Origin: Leptolyngbya subtilissima AS-A7
Lineage (GTDB): Bacteria > Cyanobacteriota > Cyanobacteriia > Phormidesmidales > Phormidesmidaceae
Reading direction: 5' to 3'
Assembly: GCF_039962255.1 (NCBI RefSeq)
Contig: NZ_JAMPKY010000007.1
Location: 186,001-250,000 of the forward strand
Length of the DNA: 64,000 bases
The position numbers and the translations under genes are program-made. The notes under the pieces were generated by a model. It was not told where the DNA came from, made no database searches, and saw nothing but the letters and a program-made list of their open reading frames with translations. This document shows positions 36,477 to 45,476 of the stretch, one piece after another; the stretch's first letter is position 1; each line of letters starts with the position of its first letter.

Positions 36477-36758
36477 ATGGCTGAGCCAATTACTCCAGCG
36501 GTGAGCGATCGCATCTGTAAGCACATGAACGACGACCACACTGAAGCGGTCCTGCTTTACGCCACCGCCTACGGCAACCAACCCACCGCCACCGCCGCCG
36601 TGATGGAATCTGTGGACCCCGAGGGCATGACCCTGGCGGTGACCGTAGACGGAGCCCCAACCACTGTGCGAGTGCCCTTCGACCACACCTTGGAGGGGGC
36701 CGAAGATGCCCACCACACCCTAGTTGCCATGCTCAAACAGGCAAAAGCCAGAGCTTAA
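36477..36758 (+). CDS. DUF2470 domain-containing protein
   Basis: 93 residues forming a single DUF2470 domain (RICKHMNDDHTEAVLLYATAYG near the N terminus, AVMESVDPEGMTLAV, RVPFDHTLEGAEDAHHTLVAML). The HMNDDH histidines and late HH are typical; in HugZ- and Dri1-type proteins this domain is linked to haem. The pairing with a 2Fe-2S protein 15 bp downstream suggests a shared redox or haem-related role (inference). Cyanobacterial DUF2470 protein Dri1 has been connected with succinate dehydrogenase and haem; whether this is the orthologue is not shown. The ATG at 36477 is preceded by a weak site. Confidence 0.88.
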   Translation: MAEPITPAVSDRICKHMNDDHTEAVLLYATAYGNQPTATAAVMESVDPEGMTLAVTVDGAPTTVRVPFDHTLEGAEDAHHTLVAMLKQAKARA

Positions 36759-36773
36759 GCTGGGATCTTTACC

Positions 36774-37016
36774 ATGAGCGTCTCCATTCAATTTTTGCCC
36801 GATGGCGTCACCGTCGAAGCCGAGGTGGGAGAACCCCTGCTGGCGGTGGCCGATCGCGCTGGGGTGAGCATTCCCACCGGCTGCCTCATGGGGTCGTGCC
36901 ACGCCTGCGAAGTGGACTTGGAGGGGCAAGCAGACCCGATCTGCGCCTGTATTTCGGCAGTGCCGCCGGGCCACGACGCGCTCGTCGTCAACCTTTACGT
37001 CGACCCCACCTGGTAG
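36774..37016 (+). CDS. Small 2Fe-2S ferredoxin-like protein
   Basis: 80 residues. Iron-sulfur ligands are C37, C42 and C45 in GCLMGSCHACEV, with a fourth from C57 or C59 in PICACISAV. The spacing CX4CX2C is that of plant-type ferredoxins, but the fourth cysteine comes only 12-14 residues later, earlier than the roughly 30 of photosynthetic ferredoxins. It probably transfers electrons in the cytosol to an unknown partner. It follows the DUF2470 gene by 15 bp in one operon. Confidence 0.88.
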   Translation: MSVSIQFLPDGVTVEAEVGEPLLAVADRAGVSIPTGCLMGSCHACEVDLEGQADPICACISAVPPGHDALVVNLYVDPTW

Positions 37017-37039
37017 GGATTCTGCCTGGCATCGATCAG

Positions 37040-38290
37040 CTACGCTCTGAAGCCTTTGCTCAACGTCGGCAAGAGGCGGCGCTGGCGAGATGGGATAAGG
37101 GTTGAGGTTGCATTGCGATCGCCCCCAGTCACCAACTCCTGCAAGTACCCCCAGGCCTGTTGTTGAGCGGCATCCCAGCTCAAATGTTGGCGGTAGTGCT
37201 GCCAAGCCGAGAGGGCTAGGGCTTGGTAGCGTGGGTAGTCGGCCATGACGGCGGCAATATATTGGGCGTATTCAACAGCGGTGGCCTCTACCTGGAAGGC
37301 TCTGCCGTTAACGTCGGTTTGCAATACGGTGGGAATGCCCCCTACAGCGGCGGCCACGCAGGGGAGGCCGGCGGCGTTAGCTTCACTAATGGCAACCCCA
37401 AAAGTATCGGCCTTGGTGGGAAAGATTAAAAAGTGGGCAGTGCTGAGCAGGTGAGCAAATTGGGCCTCACCCTCGGGGGTAGCGCGTTCAATGAACCCGA
37501 AGGAGCGCACAAAACTGGGGCGATCGCCCACCCATTTAGGTTCGCAGCCGACGACCCAGAGTTCAGTCTTTACGCCCTGCTGGTTGAGGGTTTGGGCCAC
37601 CTCTAGAGCTAGCGGCCCACCCTTGCGCTCCCAGTCCACCCCAAGAAACAGCAGTCGACAAGGGTTTGGCGGCCGCTGCGCAATCAGGGCTTCTACCTCA
37701 GACTGAGTCAGATCCTGAGCTCGGCTGGCCCCACGGGGAATAATGCGAATTTTGTCGGCGGGCAGACCGTAGAGATCGATCGCAGACTGGGCCGCCCATT
37801 GAGAGGTGAGAATGACGCGATCGCACCGTTCTAGGGCCTCCTTCTCTACAGCGTGCAGCCGCCGTCGAGTCTCGGGGCACAGATTAGTTAGATAAGGATA
37901 AAAATCTACCAGGCTGCCCAACAGCGCATCGGTCCACAGCACCGTGGGCAGTACCGTGCGCACCCGTGCTAGGGGAATGGCGTTCTCAGGACAAAGCAGC
38001 AGGTCAGCCTTAAATTGGGCGAGTTGAGCTTCAAGCTGGCGAGCGTAGTAGGGCGCAACCCAGGGTTCCACAGGGCTGTAGTAGCTCTGCCCCAGGCGTT
38101 GGTAAAGTAGCCACTTGAGCCGAGTAATCGGCACCCTGCGCCGCTCCAGCGGACCGAGAAATTCCAGTTCAGCCCCAGCACTTTGCAGGAGTTCAGCAAT
38201 TTTTTGCCCAGCTCCATAGAGGCCCAGATGGCGACGGGGCCAGGAGGCACGATCGCGCACATTATAAGTAGTAGCGTAGGCAATTCTCAT
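37040..38290 (-). CDS. Family 4 glycosyltransferase
   Basis: 416 residues of the GT-B fold. The N-terminal donor-independent half begins MRIAYATTYNVRDRASWPRRHLGLYGAGQ; the C-terminal half contains RLLFLGVDWERKGGPLAL, ELWVVGCEP, LLSTAHFLIFPTKADTFGVAISEANAAGLPCVA (the E-x7-E region), and GGIPTVLQTDVNGR. The sugar donor and acceptor are unknown. It has no signal peptide or membrane span. ATG at 38290. It is convergent with the ferredoxin gene, and the GGDEF gene upstream on the same strand is separated by about 85 bp. Confidence 0.92.
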   Translation of the reverse strand: MRIAYATTYNVRDRASWPRRHLGLYGAGQKIAELLQSAGAELEFLGPLERRRVPITRLKWLLYQRLGQSYYSPVEPWVAPYYARQLEAQLAQFKADLLLCPENAIPLARVRTVLPTVLWTDALLGSLVDFYPYLTNLCPETRRRLHAVEKEALERCDRVILTSQWAAQSAIDLYGLPADKIRIIPRGASRAQDLTQSEVEALIAQRPPNPCRLLFLGVDWERKGGPLALEVAQTLNQQGVKTELWVVGCEPKWVGDRPSFVRSFGFIERATPEGEAQFAHLLSTAHFLIFPTKADTFGVAISEANAAGLPCVAAAVGGIPTVLQTDVNGRAFQVEATAVEYAQYIAAVMADYPRYQALALSAWQHYRQHLSWDAAQQQAWGYLQELVTGGDRNATSTLIPSRQRRLLPTLSKGFRA

Positions 38291-38375
38291 ATGAATAAGG
38301 GTTGAGCTATGGCTAGCCCAACCCTCTCAGCGACTGAGCCTAGAATGCCCAGGAAATCTCATCCGGCAACGATAG

Positions 38376-40532
38376 TTAGATGAGACGAATCCAGTAGCGA
38401 TCGCGTCCTCTCCGCTTCGCCTGATACAGTGCCGCATCCGCAGCGGCAATCAGGTCTTCGGGCGACTGGTCGGCGGTGGGCACTACGCTGGCGATACCAA
38501 TGCTGATGGTGAGGTAGTCGCTCACAGACGATTGGGGATGGGCAATTTTGAGGGCAGCAATTTCCTCTTGAATGGCCTTAGCGACAATCTCGGCCCCGGC
38601 ACGGCGGGTATTCGGCAGCACCACCGCAAACTCCTCGCCGCCGTAGCGGGCCAGCAGGTCGGCAGCGCGCTTGACGGCGCGGGTAGCGGCGGCGGCAAGC
38701 GCGATCAACGCCTCATCCCCCTGCTGGTGGCCCAGGCAGTCGTTGTAGGGTTTGAAGAAATCGACATCAAACATAATCAGCGATAGGGGCTGCTGCTCGC
38801 GCACCATGCGCTGCCACTCTTGCTCCAAGTACTCGTCAAAGCGGCGGCGGTTGGGAATGTGGGTCAACCCATCTAGGGTGGCCAGGCGCTCTAGGGTTTC
38901 GTTGGCCTCAGTTAGGGCGGTTTCCATGCCCTTGCGATCGGTAATGTCGATGCAGTTAGTAATTACGCCGTTGATAGTGCCGTCGGCATCCTGAAAGGGG
39001 CTAATCACGACCTGGTACCAGCGGCGAATGCCGACTCGGTCGATCACTTCCTGCTCGCCTTGGTAGGGCAGTTGGGTCTCAATCACCCGTTGGTGAATGA
39101 GGTGCTGCTGGATGGCCTCCAATGCCGAAATGTTGGGGTTAACGTCGGTGTCGAGCTTGCCCACCATGTCGGCGGGAGTGATGCCGTGAAGGCTGGCGCT
39201 GGCGCGGTTGGCCATCTGCACCCGGCCCTGACGGTCCTTGACCACAATGATGCTGGGAATGCTGTCGATCACATTTTGCAGAAACTGACGCTGGCGAGCG
39301 ATTTCGGCCTCGGCTTGCTTGCGTTCGGTAATGTCGCGCACGATCGCCAATACCTGGTCAGGGCCACTGGTAACAATCCGCGCTTCTTCATAGCGCCAGC
39401 CGTCGGTTGTAGAAAAGCGATATTCGTAGACCTGAGGTGCGCCGGTTTGTAGCGCCAGCTGAATGTAGTGCATGCGCTCGGCAACCATATCGGCGGGAAG
39501 CACCTCATGCATGGGTCTGCCGATCTGGGCACTAGGTTCAGCAATCAGGTTGACCGCTCCGGCATTCATCACGTCGAGGCAGATGCCGTCGCCCGAAAAC
39601 CGCACCAGCAGGTCGGGAATCGCCTCTAAAATAATTCGCTGGGTGGCCTCGGCCTGGCGCAGGGCAGCGGTGCGATCGGCCACTTGGCGCTCCAGGGTCT
39701 GGTTGTAGTCAGCTAGTAGCGTTTGGGCCTGCTTGCGGGTGGTGATGTCTTGAAAGGCAGCGATCGCATATTCCACCTGCCCCCCCTGGTCAAAAATGGG
39801 CGTCGTCACCATCTCAACGGGGATAGCCTGATTACCCGGTCGCAGCTCAATATCGTCGGCCCAGCCGGGCTGTCCCCGCAGCGCCATGGTTATGGGCAGT
39901 GCCGCAGTAGGGTAGCGCTGGCCGGTGCTGGCCCGGTAGGCAATGCAGGTTTCGTCCAGACCGAGAGACGGTATTGAGGGCATGTCTTCGAGGCAGAGCA
40001 AAATACGGGCCTGCTGGCTCGCAAACACCATCTGGCCATGGCGATCGTAGACGGCAATGCCCAAAGGAATGCCGTCTAAAAACTGTCTCCAGCGCCGCTC
40101 GCTGCGCTGAAGCTCGTGGTTGAGGTGCTCTAGCTCGGCAAATGAATCGTGCAGCTTAGCGGCCATGGTGTTGAACGCCCGCGCCAGCTGCCCCAACTCG
40201 TCGGTGCTCTCAATAGGGACTGGGGTTTGCCAATTGCCCTGGGCCGTAGCTTGAATGGCCCGGCGCAGCTGGGCAATGGGCTGTAGCACTCGATTGACCA
40301 CCGCCAGCCCCACCACCACCGAGCTGCCAATGGCACCCAGGCTCACCAACGCCACGGCCCAGTTGCCGAGATAAAAGCTCAAAAACCCCAGCAGCCCAAC
40401 CGCACTAACCAGCTGAAGCACAAAAATTGCTACCAACACCGTGCTGAGCGAAAAGGGCTTAAGCAAACGGCTCAATGGGCGGTAGAATGGGAGTTTTGGC
40501 ACTGGATTGAGCGGCAATATTAAGTGAAGCAA
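38376..40532 (-). CDS. HAMP-PAS diguanylate cyclase
   Basis: 718 residues. Two adjacent membrane segments (about 28-55 and 57-80) are followed by HAMP (RVLQPIAQLRRAIQATAQGNW ... DELGQLARAFN), three PAS units (about 150-275, 300-415, 420-545), and a GGDEF domain (about 560-715) with GGEEF and an RAAD I-site five residues before it. It synthesises cyclic di-GMP at the membrane. The extracellular sensor normally found between the two membrane segments is missing, leaving only a turn. No ATG is available near the N terminus; TTG at 40532 or GTG at 40502 is the start, so the 5' end is uncertain. Its PAS2 closely resembles PAS5 of the seven-PAS protein. Confidence 0.9.
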   Translation of the reverse strand: MLHLILPLNPVPKLPFYRPLSRLLKPFSLSTVLVAIFVLQLVSAVGLLGFLSFYLGNWAVALVSLGAIGSSVVVGLAVVNRVLQPIAQLRRAIQATAQGNWQTPVPIESTDELGQLARAFNTMAAKLHDSFAELEHLNHELQRSERRWRQFLDGIPLGIAVYDRHGQMVFASQQARILLCLEDMPSIPSLGLDETCIAYRASTGQRYPTAALPITMALRGQPGWADDIELRPGNQAIPVEMVTTPIFDQGGQVEYAIAAFQDITTRKQAQTLLADYNQTLERQVADRTAALRQAEATQRIILEAIPDLLVRFSGDGICLDVMNAGAVNLIAEPSAQIGRPMHEVLPADMVAERMHYIQLALQTGAPQVYEYRFSTTDGWRYEEARIVTSGPDQVLAIVRDITERKQAEAEIARQRQFLQNVIDSIPSIIVVKDRQGRVQMANRASASLHGITPADMVGKLDTDVNPNISALEAIQQHLIHQRVIETQLPYQGEQEVIDRVGIRRWYQVVISPFQDADGTINGVITNCIDITDRKGMETALTEANETLERLATLDGLTHIPNRRRFDEYLEQEWQRMVREQQPLSLIMFDVDFFKPYNDCLGHQQGDEALIALAAAATRAVKRAADLLARYGGEEFAVVLPNTRRAGAEIVAKAIQEEIAALKIAHPQSSVSDYLTISIGIASVVPTADQSPEDLIAAADAALYQAKRRGRDRYWIRLI

Positions 40533-40917
40533 AACACCCTACCTACTTTTCTAGAATAAAGCGCCTAGACCGGCCCTGAAACACTTGCTGTGCCACATGT
40601 TTACAGAAGGTTAGGGCTTGGCTTATAGGCCTATCCTAGGGGCTAAGTAAAGGCTAGCCCGTGATCTCAAACAGCTATTTCAGCACCCCAACGGAACAAG
40701 CCAAGTGATTTAAAGCAGTTGCAGTCGCAAAGTCCTGGTTCTAGGCGATTTTAGTGGGCTTGACATAAAAAATGTTAGGCCTCTGTCCAAGATTTTTTAG
40801 GGATTATACGGTCTAGGTCAGAGCCTCTTAGCCTCTCCTTAACCCCAAAGGGTGTCTGGGCCTGCAATAGTTAGGATGTCCACGCTTGCTAGCCGGTAGC
40901 GCGATTCTGGTGCCCTC
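40533..40917. other. Divergent region between the GGDEF gene and pstB
   Basis: 385 bp without a gene. The half nearer pstB contains a Pho box (40827-40844). No other structure is seen, and no credible ATG for an upstream extension of the GGDEF protein is present. Confidence 0.55.
40827..40844 (+). promoter_or_regulatory. Pho box upstream of pstB
   Basis: CTTAGCC (40827-40833) and CTTAACC (40838-40844) are direct repeats exactly 11 bp apart, the phasing of cyanobacterial SphR/PhoB boxes. The pstB ATG is 74 bp downstream. A plausible -10 is TAGTTA at about 40869. Confidence 0.68.
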
Positions 40918-41721
40918 ATGTTAAACACCCAAGCTCTAACCTCTACAGATGTAGCCCTGAGGGCCGAAAATCTCAATGTCTACTATGGCTCTACCTTAGC
41001 CGTGCGCAACGTAGACCTACACATTCCTCGGAATGAGATTATCGCCTTTATCGGCCCCTCTGGCTGTGGGAAGAGCACCGTTCTGCGCTGCTTCAACCGC
41101 ATGAACGATCTAATTGCGTCATGCCGGGTAGAGGGCAAGATCACTTTCCACGGCAGCGATATCTATGCCAAACAGGTAGATGCGGTAGAACTCCGCCGCA
41201 GAATTGGCATGGTGTTTCAAAAACCCAACCCTTTCCCTAAGTCAATCTACGAAAACGTTGCCTGGGGCGCTCGTATTAATGGCTACCAGGGTGACATGGA
41301 TGAGCTAGTGGAAACGTCTCTGCGCAAGGCCGCCGTGTGGGATGAAGTGAAGGATAAGCTGAAGCAGAGTGGTCTGTCTCTGTCAGGAGGACAGCAGCAG
41401 CGCCTCTGCATCGCCCGCACCATCGCCATTCAGCCCGACGTCATTTTGATGGATGAACCCTGCTCGGCCCTTGATCCAATCTCGACCATCAAGATCGAGG
41501 AAACCATGCAGCAGCTCAAGCAGGACTACACAATCATCGTGGTCACCCACAACATGCAGCAGGCCTCACGGGTGTCCGATCGCACCGCTTTCTACAACGC
41601 TGAGGCGACGGACAAGGGCGGTAAGGTCGGCTATCTAGTGGAGTACGACCACACCGAAGTCATGTTTAACAACCCTCGCGAGCAGTTCACCCGCGACTAC
41701 GTTTCGGGCCGTTTTGGCTAA
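40918..41721 (+). CDS. pstB: Phosphate ABC transporter ATP-binding protein
   Basis: 267 residues. Walker A is GPSGCGKST (about residues 45-53), the signature [15 protein letters not shown], Walker [14 protein letters not shown] and the switch histidine [18 protein letters not shown]-type [41 protein letters not shown] and RCFNRMNDL are diagnostic of PstB. It powers phosphate import with PstA/PstC. Unusually, no pstS, pstC or pstA gene is adjacent; this is a solitary copy, perhaps supplementing a full operon elsewhere. A Pho box lies upstream and a strong terminator downstream. Confidence 0.96.
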   Translation: MLNTQALTSTDVALRAENLNVYYGSTLAVRNVDLHIPRNEIIAFIGPSGCGKSTVLRCFNRMNDLIASCRVEGKITFHGSDIYAKQVDAVELRRRIGMVFQKPNPFPKSIYENVAWGARINGYQGDMDELVETSLRKAAVWDEVKDKLKQSGLSLSGGQQQRLCIARTIAIQPDVILMDEPCSALDPISTIKIEETMQQLKQDYTIIVVTHNMQQASRVSDRTAFYNAEATDKGGKVGYLVEYDHTEVMFNNPREQFTRDYVSGRFG

Positions 41722-41747
41722 GTTTGCTCCATTAATGCTTAGTTATG

Positions 41748-41781
41748 AACCGTGTGGTTGATCTGGCTCAACCACACGGTT
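41748..41781. terminator. Strong hairpin terminator between pstB and the SLC13 gene
   Basis: AACCGTGTGGTTG and CAACCACACGGTT are a perfect 13-bp stem with an 8-base loop, followed by TATTGCTTC on the plus strand. It ends pstB and may also act for the convergent SLC13 gene. Confidence 0.8.
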
Positions 41782-41855
41782 TATTGCTTCAATAGCTGAG
41801 GTGAGCAGATTGATTGTAGTCAGACGATTCCCTTGATACCCGAGCGCTATAACGT

Positions 41856-43655
41856 CTACAGGCCATACAACCAAGCAATCAAAAGTGGCGTTATCACCGT
41901 CAAAATTATGTTGAGGGGTAACCCGACTCGGGTAAAGTCAAAGAATTTATAGCCCCCTGGGCCATACACCATTGTGTTGGTCTGGTAACCGATGGGCGTG
42001 ATGTAGCTGTTAGAGGCCGCAAAGGTGACGGTGAAAATAAAGGCGATGGGGTTTAGCTCTAGGCTTGTGGCTACTCCCGCTGCGATCGGAATCATTAAGA
42101 TGACGGCGGCATTGTTTGAGAGCAGTTCGGTCAAAAGATTAGTCACCAGATAAAAAATTATCAAGAGGACGATGCCCGATGCTCCACCGCCAATGGCAGC
42201 TAGCTGCTGGGCTAGCCAGTCCGTAGTACCAGAATTTTCCATAGCTGTGCCGAGGGGAATCAACCCGGCCAGCAAAAAAATCACGTCCCACCGAACCGAA
42301 CCGTAGATTTCTCCTGGTTTTAGGCAGCCTGTAATCACCATTGCCATCACCCCCATCAGAGCGGTGACGAGAATAGGAGCCCAGTTCAAGGCGGCAACCA
42401 CGATCACTCCCAAGATGATGGCGATCGCGACCCAAGCCTTGTCAACCCGCAGGCCCTCAGCCTCCCGCTGTTCTAAAACCAGCAGCTCTCGGGTGGTTTG
42501 CAAGCCGGTAAAGCTGCTCTGAGGACCCTGCACCAGCAGCAAGTCGCCGAAGCGGAGGGGAACTTTGCCCATGCGATCGCGCACCAGTTCTTCGCCTCGC
42601 CGGATGGCCAGCACCGTGGCGTTGTAGCGTTGGCGAAAGCGCATTTCCTTAAGAGTGGCTCCGACCAAGCGAGAATTCGACAGAATTAACACCTCAGCAA
42701 TGTGCTCTTCACTGGTGTCTGGCTCGTCTTCAATGGGTTGTTGGCCAAATTTGACTTCAGGCAAGATGTCTAGCCCGCGCTGATCTTTGAGGCTGAGCAG
42801 TTCATCTCGGCCGCCTCGAATCATCAGTACGTCGCCCGCCTGTAGCACTTTGTCGGCTAGGGGTTGAGCAAAGTGGCTGCCATCGCGAATGATCTCCAAC
42901 ACGTCGATGTCAAACTTCCGCTGAATCTCGCTCGCTTTTAGGGTCTGACCAATTAGGGTTGAGCGCGGAGTAATAACCACCTCGCTCATGTAGTCTTTCA
43001 AATCGTAGTTTGACAAGTTAGGGGACGACGATTTGCGATCGGGCAAGAGCTTGGGCGCAAATAGAGCTAGGTAAGCCAAGCCCACAGCAAAGGTGATTAC
43101 TCCGACGGCAGTGAACTCAAACAGCCCAAATTCTCCATAGCCCAAGTCTTTGGATACCCCACTGGCCAGAATGTTAGTCGATGTACCAATCACCGTAATC
43201 ATGCCACCCAGCACCGTGACGTAGGACAGCGGGATCAGCAGCTTCGACGGCGAAATATTCTGTTTTTTACACCATTCCTCGACAATCGGCAGAAAAATGG
43301 CTACCACAGCCGTGTTGTTGATAAAGGCTGTGATCGGCCCGACCAGGATGCCCATCACAAAAATCTGCCGGGAAGGCTCCTTGCCTCCCCATTTCATCAG
43401 CCAGTCTCGCACAATCTGAATTACACCAGTTTTGGCGACTCCAGCGCTCAGAATGAACATGAGCATAACGGTAATGGTGGCGGCGTTGCCAAAACCGGCA
43501 ATGCCTTCCTCGGGCGTGACTAACCCTAAAACAATTAATACAGTGGCGATCGCCAGGGCAGTCAAATCTACCGGTAGCCACTCTGCCACAAAGGCGATCA
43601 GAGAGCAGACCAGAACCACCAACATCAGAAAAATAGGATTTTGAATAAAGTCCAT
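41856..43655 (-). CDS. SLC13-family anion permease with two RCK_C (TrkA-C) domains
   Basis: 599 residues. About 11 membrane spans of the divalent anion:sodium symporter fold, with the signature NNTAVVAIFLPIV and IGTSTNI in the first half and LLSNNAAVILMIPI and ITPIGYQTN in the second. The central hydrophilic loop (about 200-420) carries two TrkA-C domains (SEVVITPRSTLIGQTLKA ... DVLMIRGG; AEVLILSNSRLVGATLKEMRF ... DLLLVQGP). Members transport sulfate, dicarboxylates or related anions; sulfate is plausible but not proven. The RCK_C domains suggest ligand gating. ATG at 43655. It is divergent from the PucC-like gene. Confidence 0.92.
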   Translation of the reverse strand: MDFIQNPIFLMLVVLVCSLIAFVAEWLPVDLTALAIATVLIVLGLVTPEEGIAGFGNAATITVMLMFILSAGVAKTGVIQIVRDWLMKWGGKEPSRQIFVMGILVGPITAFINNTAVVAIFLPIVEEWCKKQNISPSKLLIPLSYVTVLGGMITVIGTSTNILASGVSKDLGYGEFGLFEFTAVGVITFAVGLAYLALFAPKLLPDRKSSSPNLSNYDLKDYMSEVVITPRSTLIGQTLKASEIQRKFDIDVLEIIRDGSHFAQPLADKVLQAGDVLMIRGGRDELLSLKDQRGLDILPEVKFGQQPIEDEPDTSEEHIAEVLILSNSRLVGATLKEMRFRQRYNATVLAIRRGEELVRDRMGKVPLRFGDLLLVQGPQSSFTGLQTTRELLVLEQREAEGLRVDKAWVAIAIILGVIVVAALNWAPILVTALMGVMAMVITGCLKPGEIYGSVRWDVIFLLAGLIPLGTAMENSGTTDWLAQQLAAIGGGASGIVLLIIFYLVTNLLTELLSNNAAVILMIPIAAGVATSLELNPIAFIFTVTFAASNSYITPIGYQTNTMVYGPGGYKFFDFTRVGLPLNIILTVITPLLIAWLYGL

Positions 43656-44010
43656 ACAAATTTGAGGCTGAGACTGAGCTTAAGTTTTGCACACCGCCTG
43701 CATTAAACAGTCAGGGGTGGCCTAAGGCCCATCTAGCTTTTTTCTGGTTTCGCGCCAAAGCATACACCTGCTGTGTAGAAGCTCAGTGCGCTCACAAACC
43801 TAGGACTTAAAAAAATATTTCGGCAGCAGTCTCAAAAGTTATTGCCATCTTTCAATGCTTGACCTGAGCAGCTCTTTTTGTCGGGTCTGGTCTAACGGAC
43901 TAGTGAGAATGTTTTCCTCAGCTCGCGTACTGGGTTAGGAGCAACCTAATATGGCCATACAATTAGGTTCTAAGGTAGTACTATCCTCTGAAGATTTTTC
44001 TTAAAAGCCT
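43656..44010. other. Divergent region upstream of the SLC13 and PucC-like genes
   Basis: 355 bp without a gene. It contains the inverted repeat at 43943-43969 close to the PucC-like start. No other structure is recognised. Confidence 0.5.
43943..43969. promoter_or_regulatory. Inverted repeat upstream of the PucC-like gene
   Basis: AACCTAAT (43943-43950) and ATTAGGTT (43962-43969) form a perfect 8-bp inverted repeat, with the palindrome ATGGCCAT inside. It ends 41 bp before the ATG at 44011 and could be an operator. Confidence 0.45.
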
Positions 44011-45474
44011 ATGACTAGCCCCGATGTTTCGCCCTCGGCTCCGGGCTCGGCGGCCGTCCCCAAACCCAGACTAGGCCTTCTGACCATGCTGCGTTTGGGG
44101 GTGTTCAACATGGGTTTGGGCATTATGTCGCTGCTCACCCTGGGGGTGATCAACCGGGTGATGATTGACGAATTGCGCGTACCGGCGTTGGTTGTGGGGG
44201 GGGTGATCGCGGTTCACCAGTTTATGGCTCCCGCCCGGGTGTGGTTTGGCCAGATGTCTGACTCTAGGCCAATTTTTGGCCATCACCGCAGCGGCTATAT
44301 CTGGCTAGGCATTGGGACGGTGGCGGTAACGGCATTTTGCGCTTTGCAGGTGGTGTGGCAAATTGGCAGCCGCATTGCCGAGACTGGCTGGGGGCCAGCG
44401 GTGTACCCCTGGGTGGGGCTGCTAGGGCTGCTGTTTGCAGTCTACGGCCTGGCATTGAGCGCCACTTCGACCCCCTTTACTGCACTACTGGTGGATGTGT
44501 CGGACGAGGACTCGCGATCGCGCCTGGTGGGTATCGGCTGGGCCATGCTACTGCTGGGCATTATCGCCGGGGCGGTTATCACCTCCATCGTGCTGAAGTC
44601 AATTGAGTTGAATGCCCCCTTTGAGCAGGTGCGTAGCGCGGTGAATCGGCTATTTATAATTGCCCCTGCGGTGGTGTGTGTGTTGGCGGTGCTGAGCACC
44701 TACGGCATTGAGCGCAAGTATTCACGGCTGACCCAGCGATCGTCGCTGCGCGACCGAGAAGACAGCCTCACCCTTGGTCGGGCCCTCAAGATTCTCACTG
44801 CCAGCCGCCAGACGGGGCGGTTTTTTACCTTTTTGCTGGTGCTCAGCCTTAGCCTGTTTATGCAGGATGCAGTGCTCGAGCCCTACGGTGGCGAAGTCTT
44901 TGGCATGACTATTGCCGAAACTACCCGACTCAATATCGCCTTTGGTTTGGGCTCGCTGCTGAGCCTGATTACCACCGGCTGGCTGGTGGTGCCCCGCCTG
45001 GGCAAAAAGCGTACGGTGGTGCTGGGTTGTAGGTGGGCGGCGGTGTGCCTGGTGGGCATTACCCTATCAGGGCTGACGGGCAACCCGGCGATTTTACTGA
45101 CGGCGGTGTTTTTGTTTGGCACCGCCGCTGGCATTCTCACCCTGGGGGCGATCGTGCTGATGCTCGATTTGACGGTGGCCGAGACGGCGGGCACCTTTAT
45201 TGGGGCCTGGGGGTTGGCCCAGGCGATCGCCCGAGGCAGCGCTACCATCCTGGGCGGCGGCGTGCTCGATCTGGGTCGCGCCCTGCTTAGAACCTTTGGC
45301 GGGGTGGGGGAAGTGGGGCAGCCCCAGGCGTTTTTGGCCTACGGGCTGGTGTTTACCCTGCAAGCGATCGGCATGCTGGTCGCGATTTGGCTGCTCAGCC
45401 GGGTGAATATTCAAGAGTTTCAGGCCAATGCCAAGGCGGCAATTACCGCCGCAATAGAAAGCGATATGGATTGA
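44011..45474 (+). CDS. BCD/PucC-family major facilitator protein
   Basis: 487 residues with about twelve membrane spans. The opening LGLLTMLRLGVFNMGLGIMSLLTLGVINRVMIDEL, AVHQFMAPARVWFGQMSDSRP and GHHRSGYIWLG define the bacteriochlorophyll-delivery (BCD) family, to which PucC, LhaA and cyanobacterial homologues belong. In purple bacteria these help assemble light-harvesting complexes; in cyanobacteria they are thought to handle chlorophyll or pigment-protein assembly, without firm proof. It lies in the plasma or thylakoid membrane. The IMPase-family gene starts 2 bp after the stop, so the two are translationally coupled, although a functional link is not obvious. Confidence 0.92.
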   Translation: MTSPDVSPSAPGSAAVPKPRLGLLTMLRLGVFNMGLGIMSLLTLGVINRVMIDELRVPALVVGGVIAVHQFMAPARVWFGQMSDSRPIFGHHRSGYIWLGIGTVAVTAFCALQVVWQIGSRIAETGWGPAVYPWVGLLGLLFAVYGLALSATSTPFTALLVDVSDEDSRSRLVGIGWAMLLLGIIAGAVITSIVLKSIELNAPFEQVRSAVNRLFIIAPAVVCVLAVLSTYGIERKYSRLTQRSSLRDREDSLTLGRALKILTASRQTGRFFTFLLVLSLSLFMQDAVLEPYGGEVFGMTIAETTRLNIAFGLGSLLSLITTGWLVVPRLGKKRTVVLGCRWAAVCLVGITLSGLTGNPAILLTAVFLFGTAAGILTLGAIVLMLDLTVAETAGTFIGAWGLAQAIARGSATILGGGVLDLGRALLRTFGGVGEVGQPQAFLAYGLVFTLQAIGMLVAIWLLSRVNIQEFQANAKAAITAAIESDMD

Positions 45475-45476
45475 GC

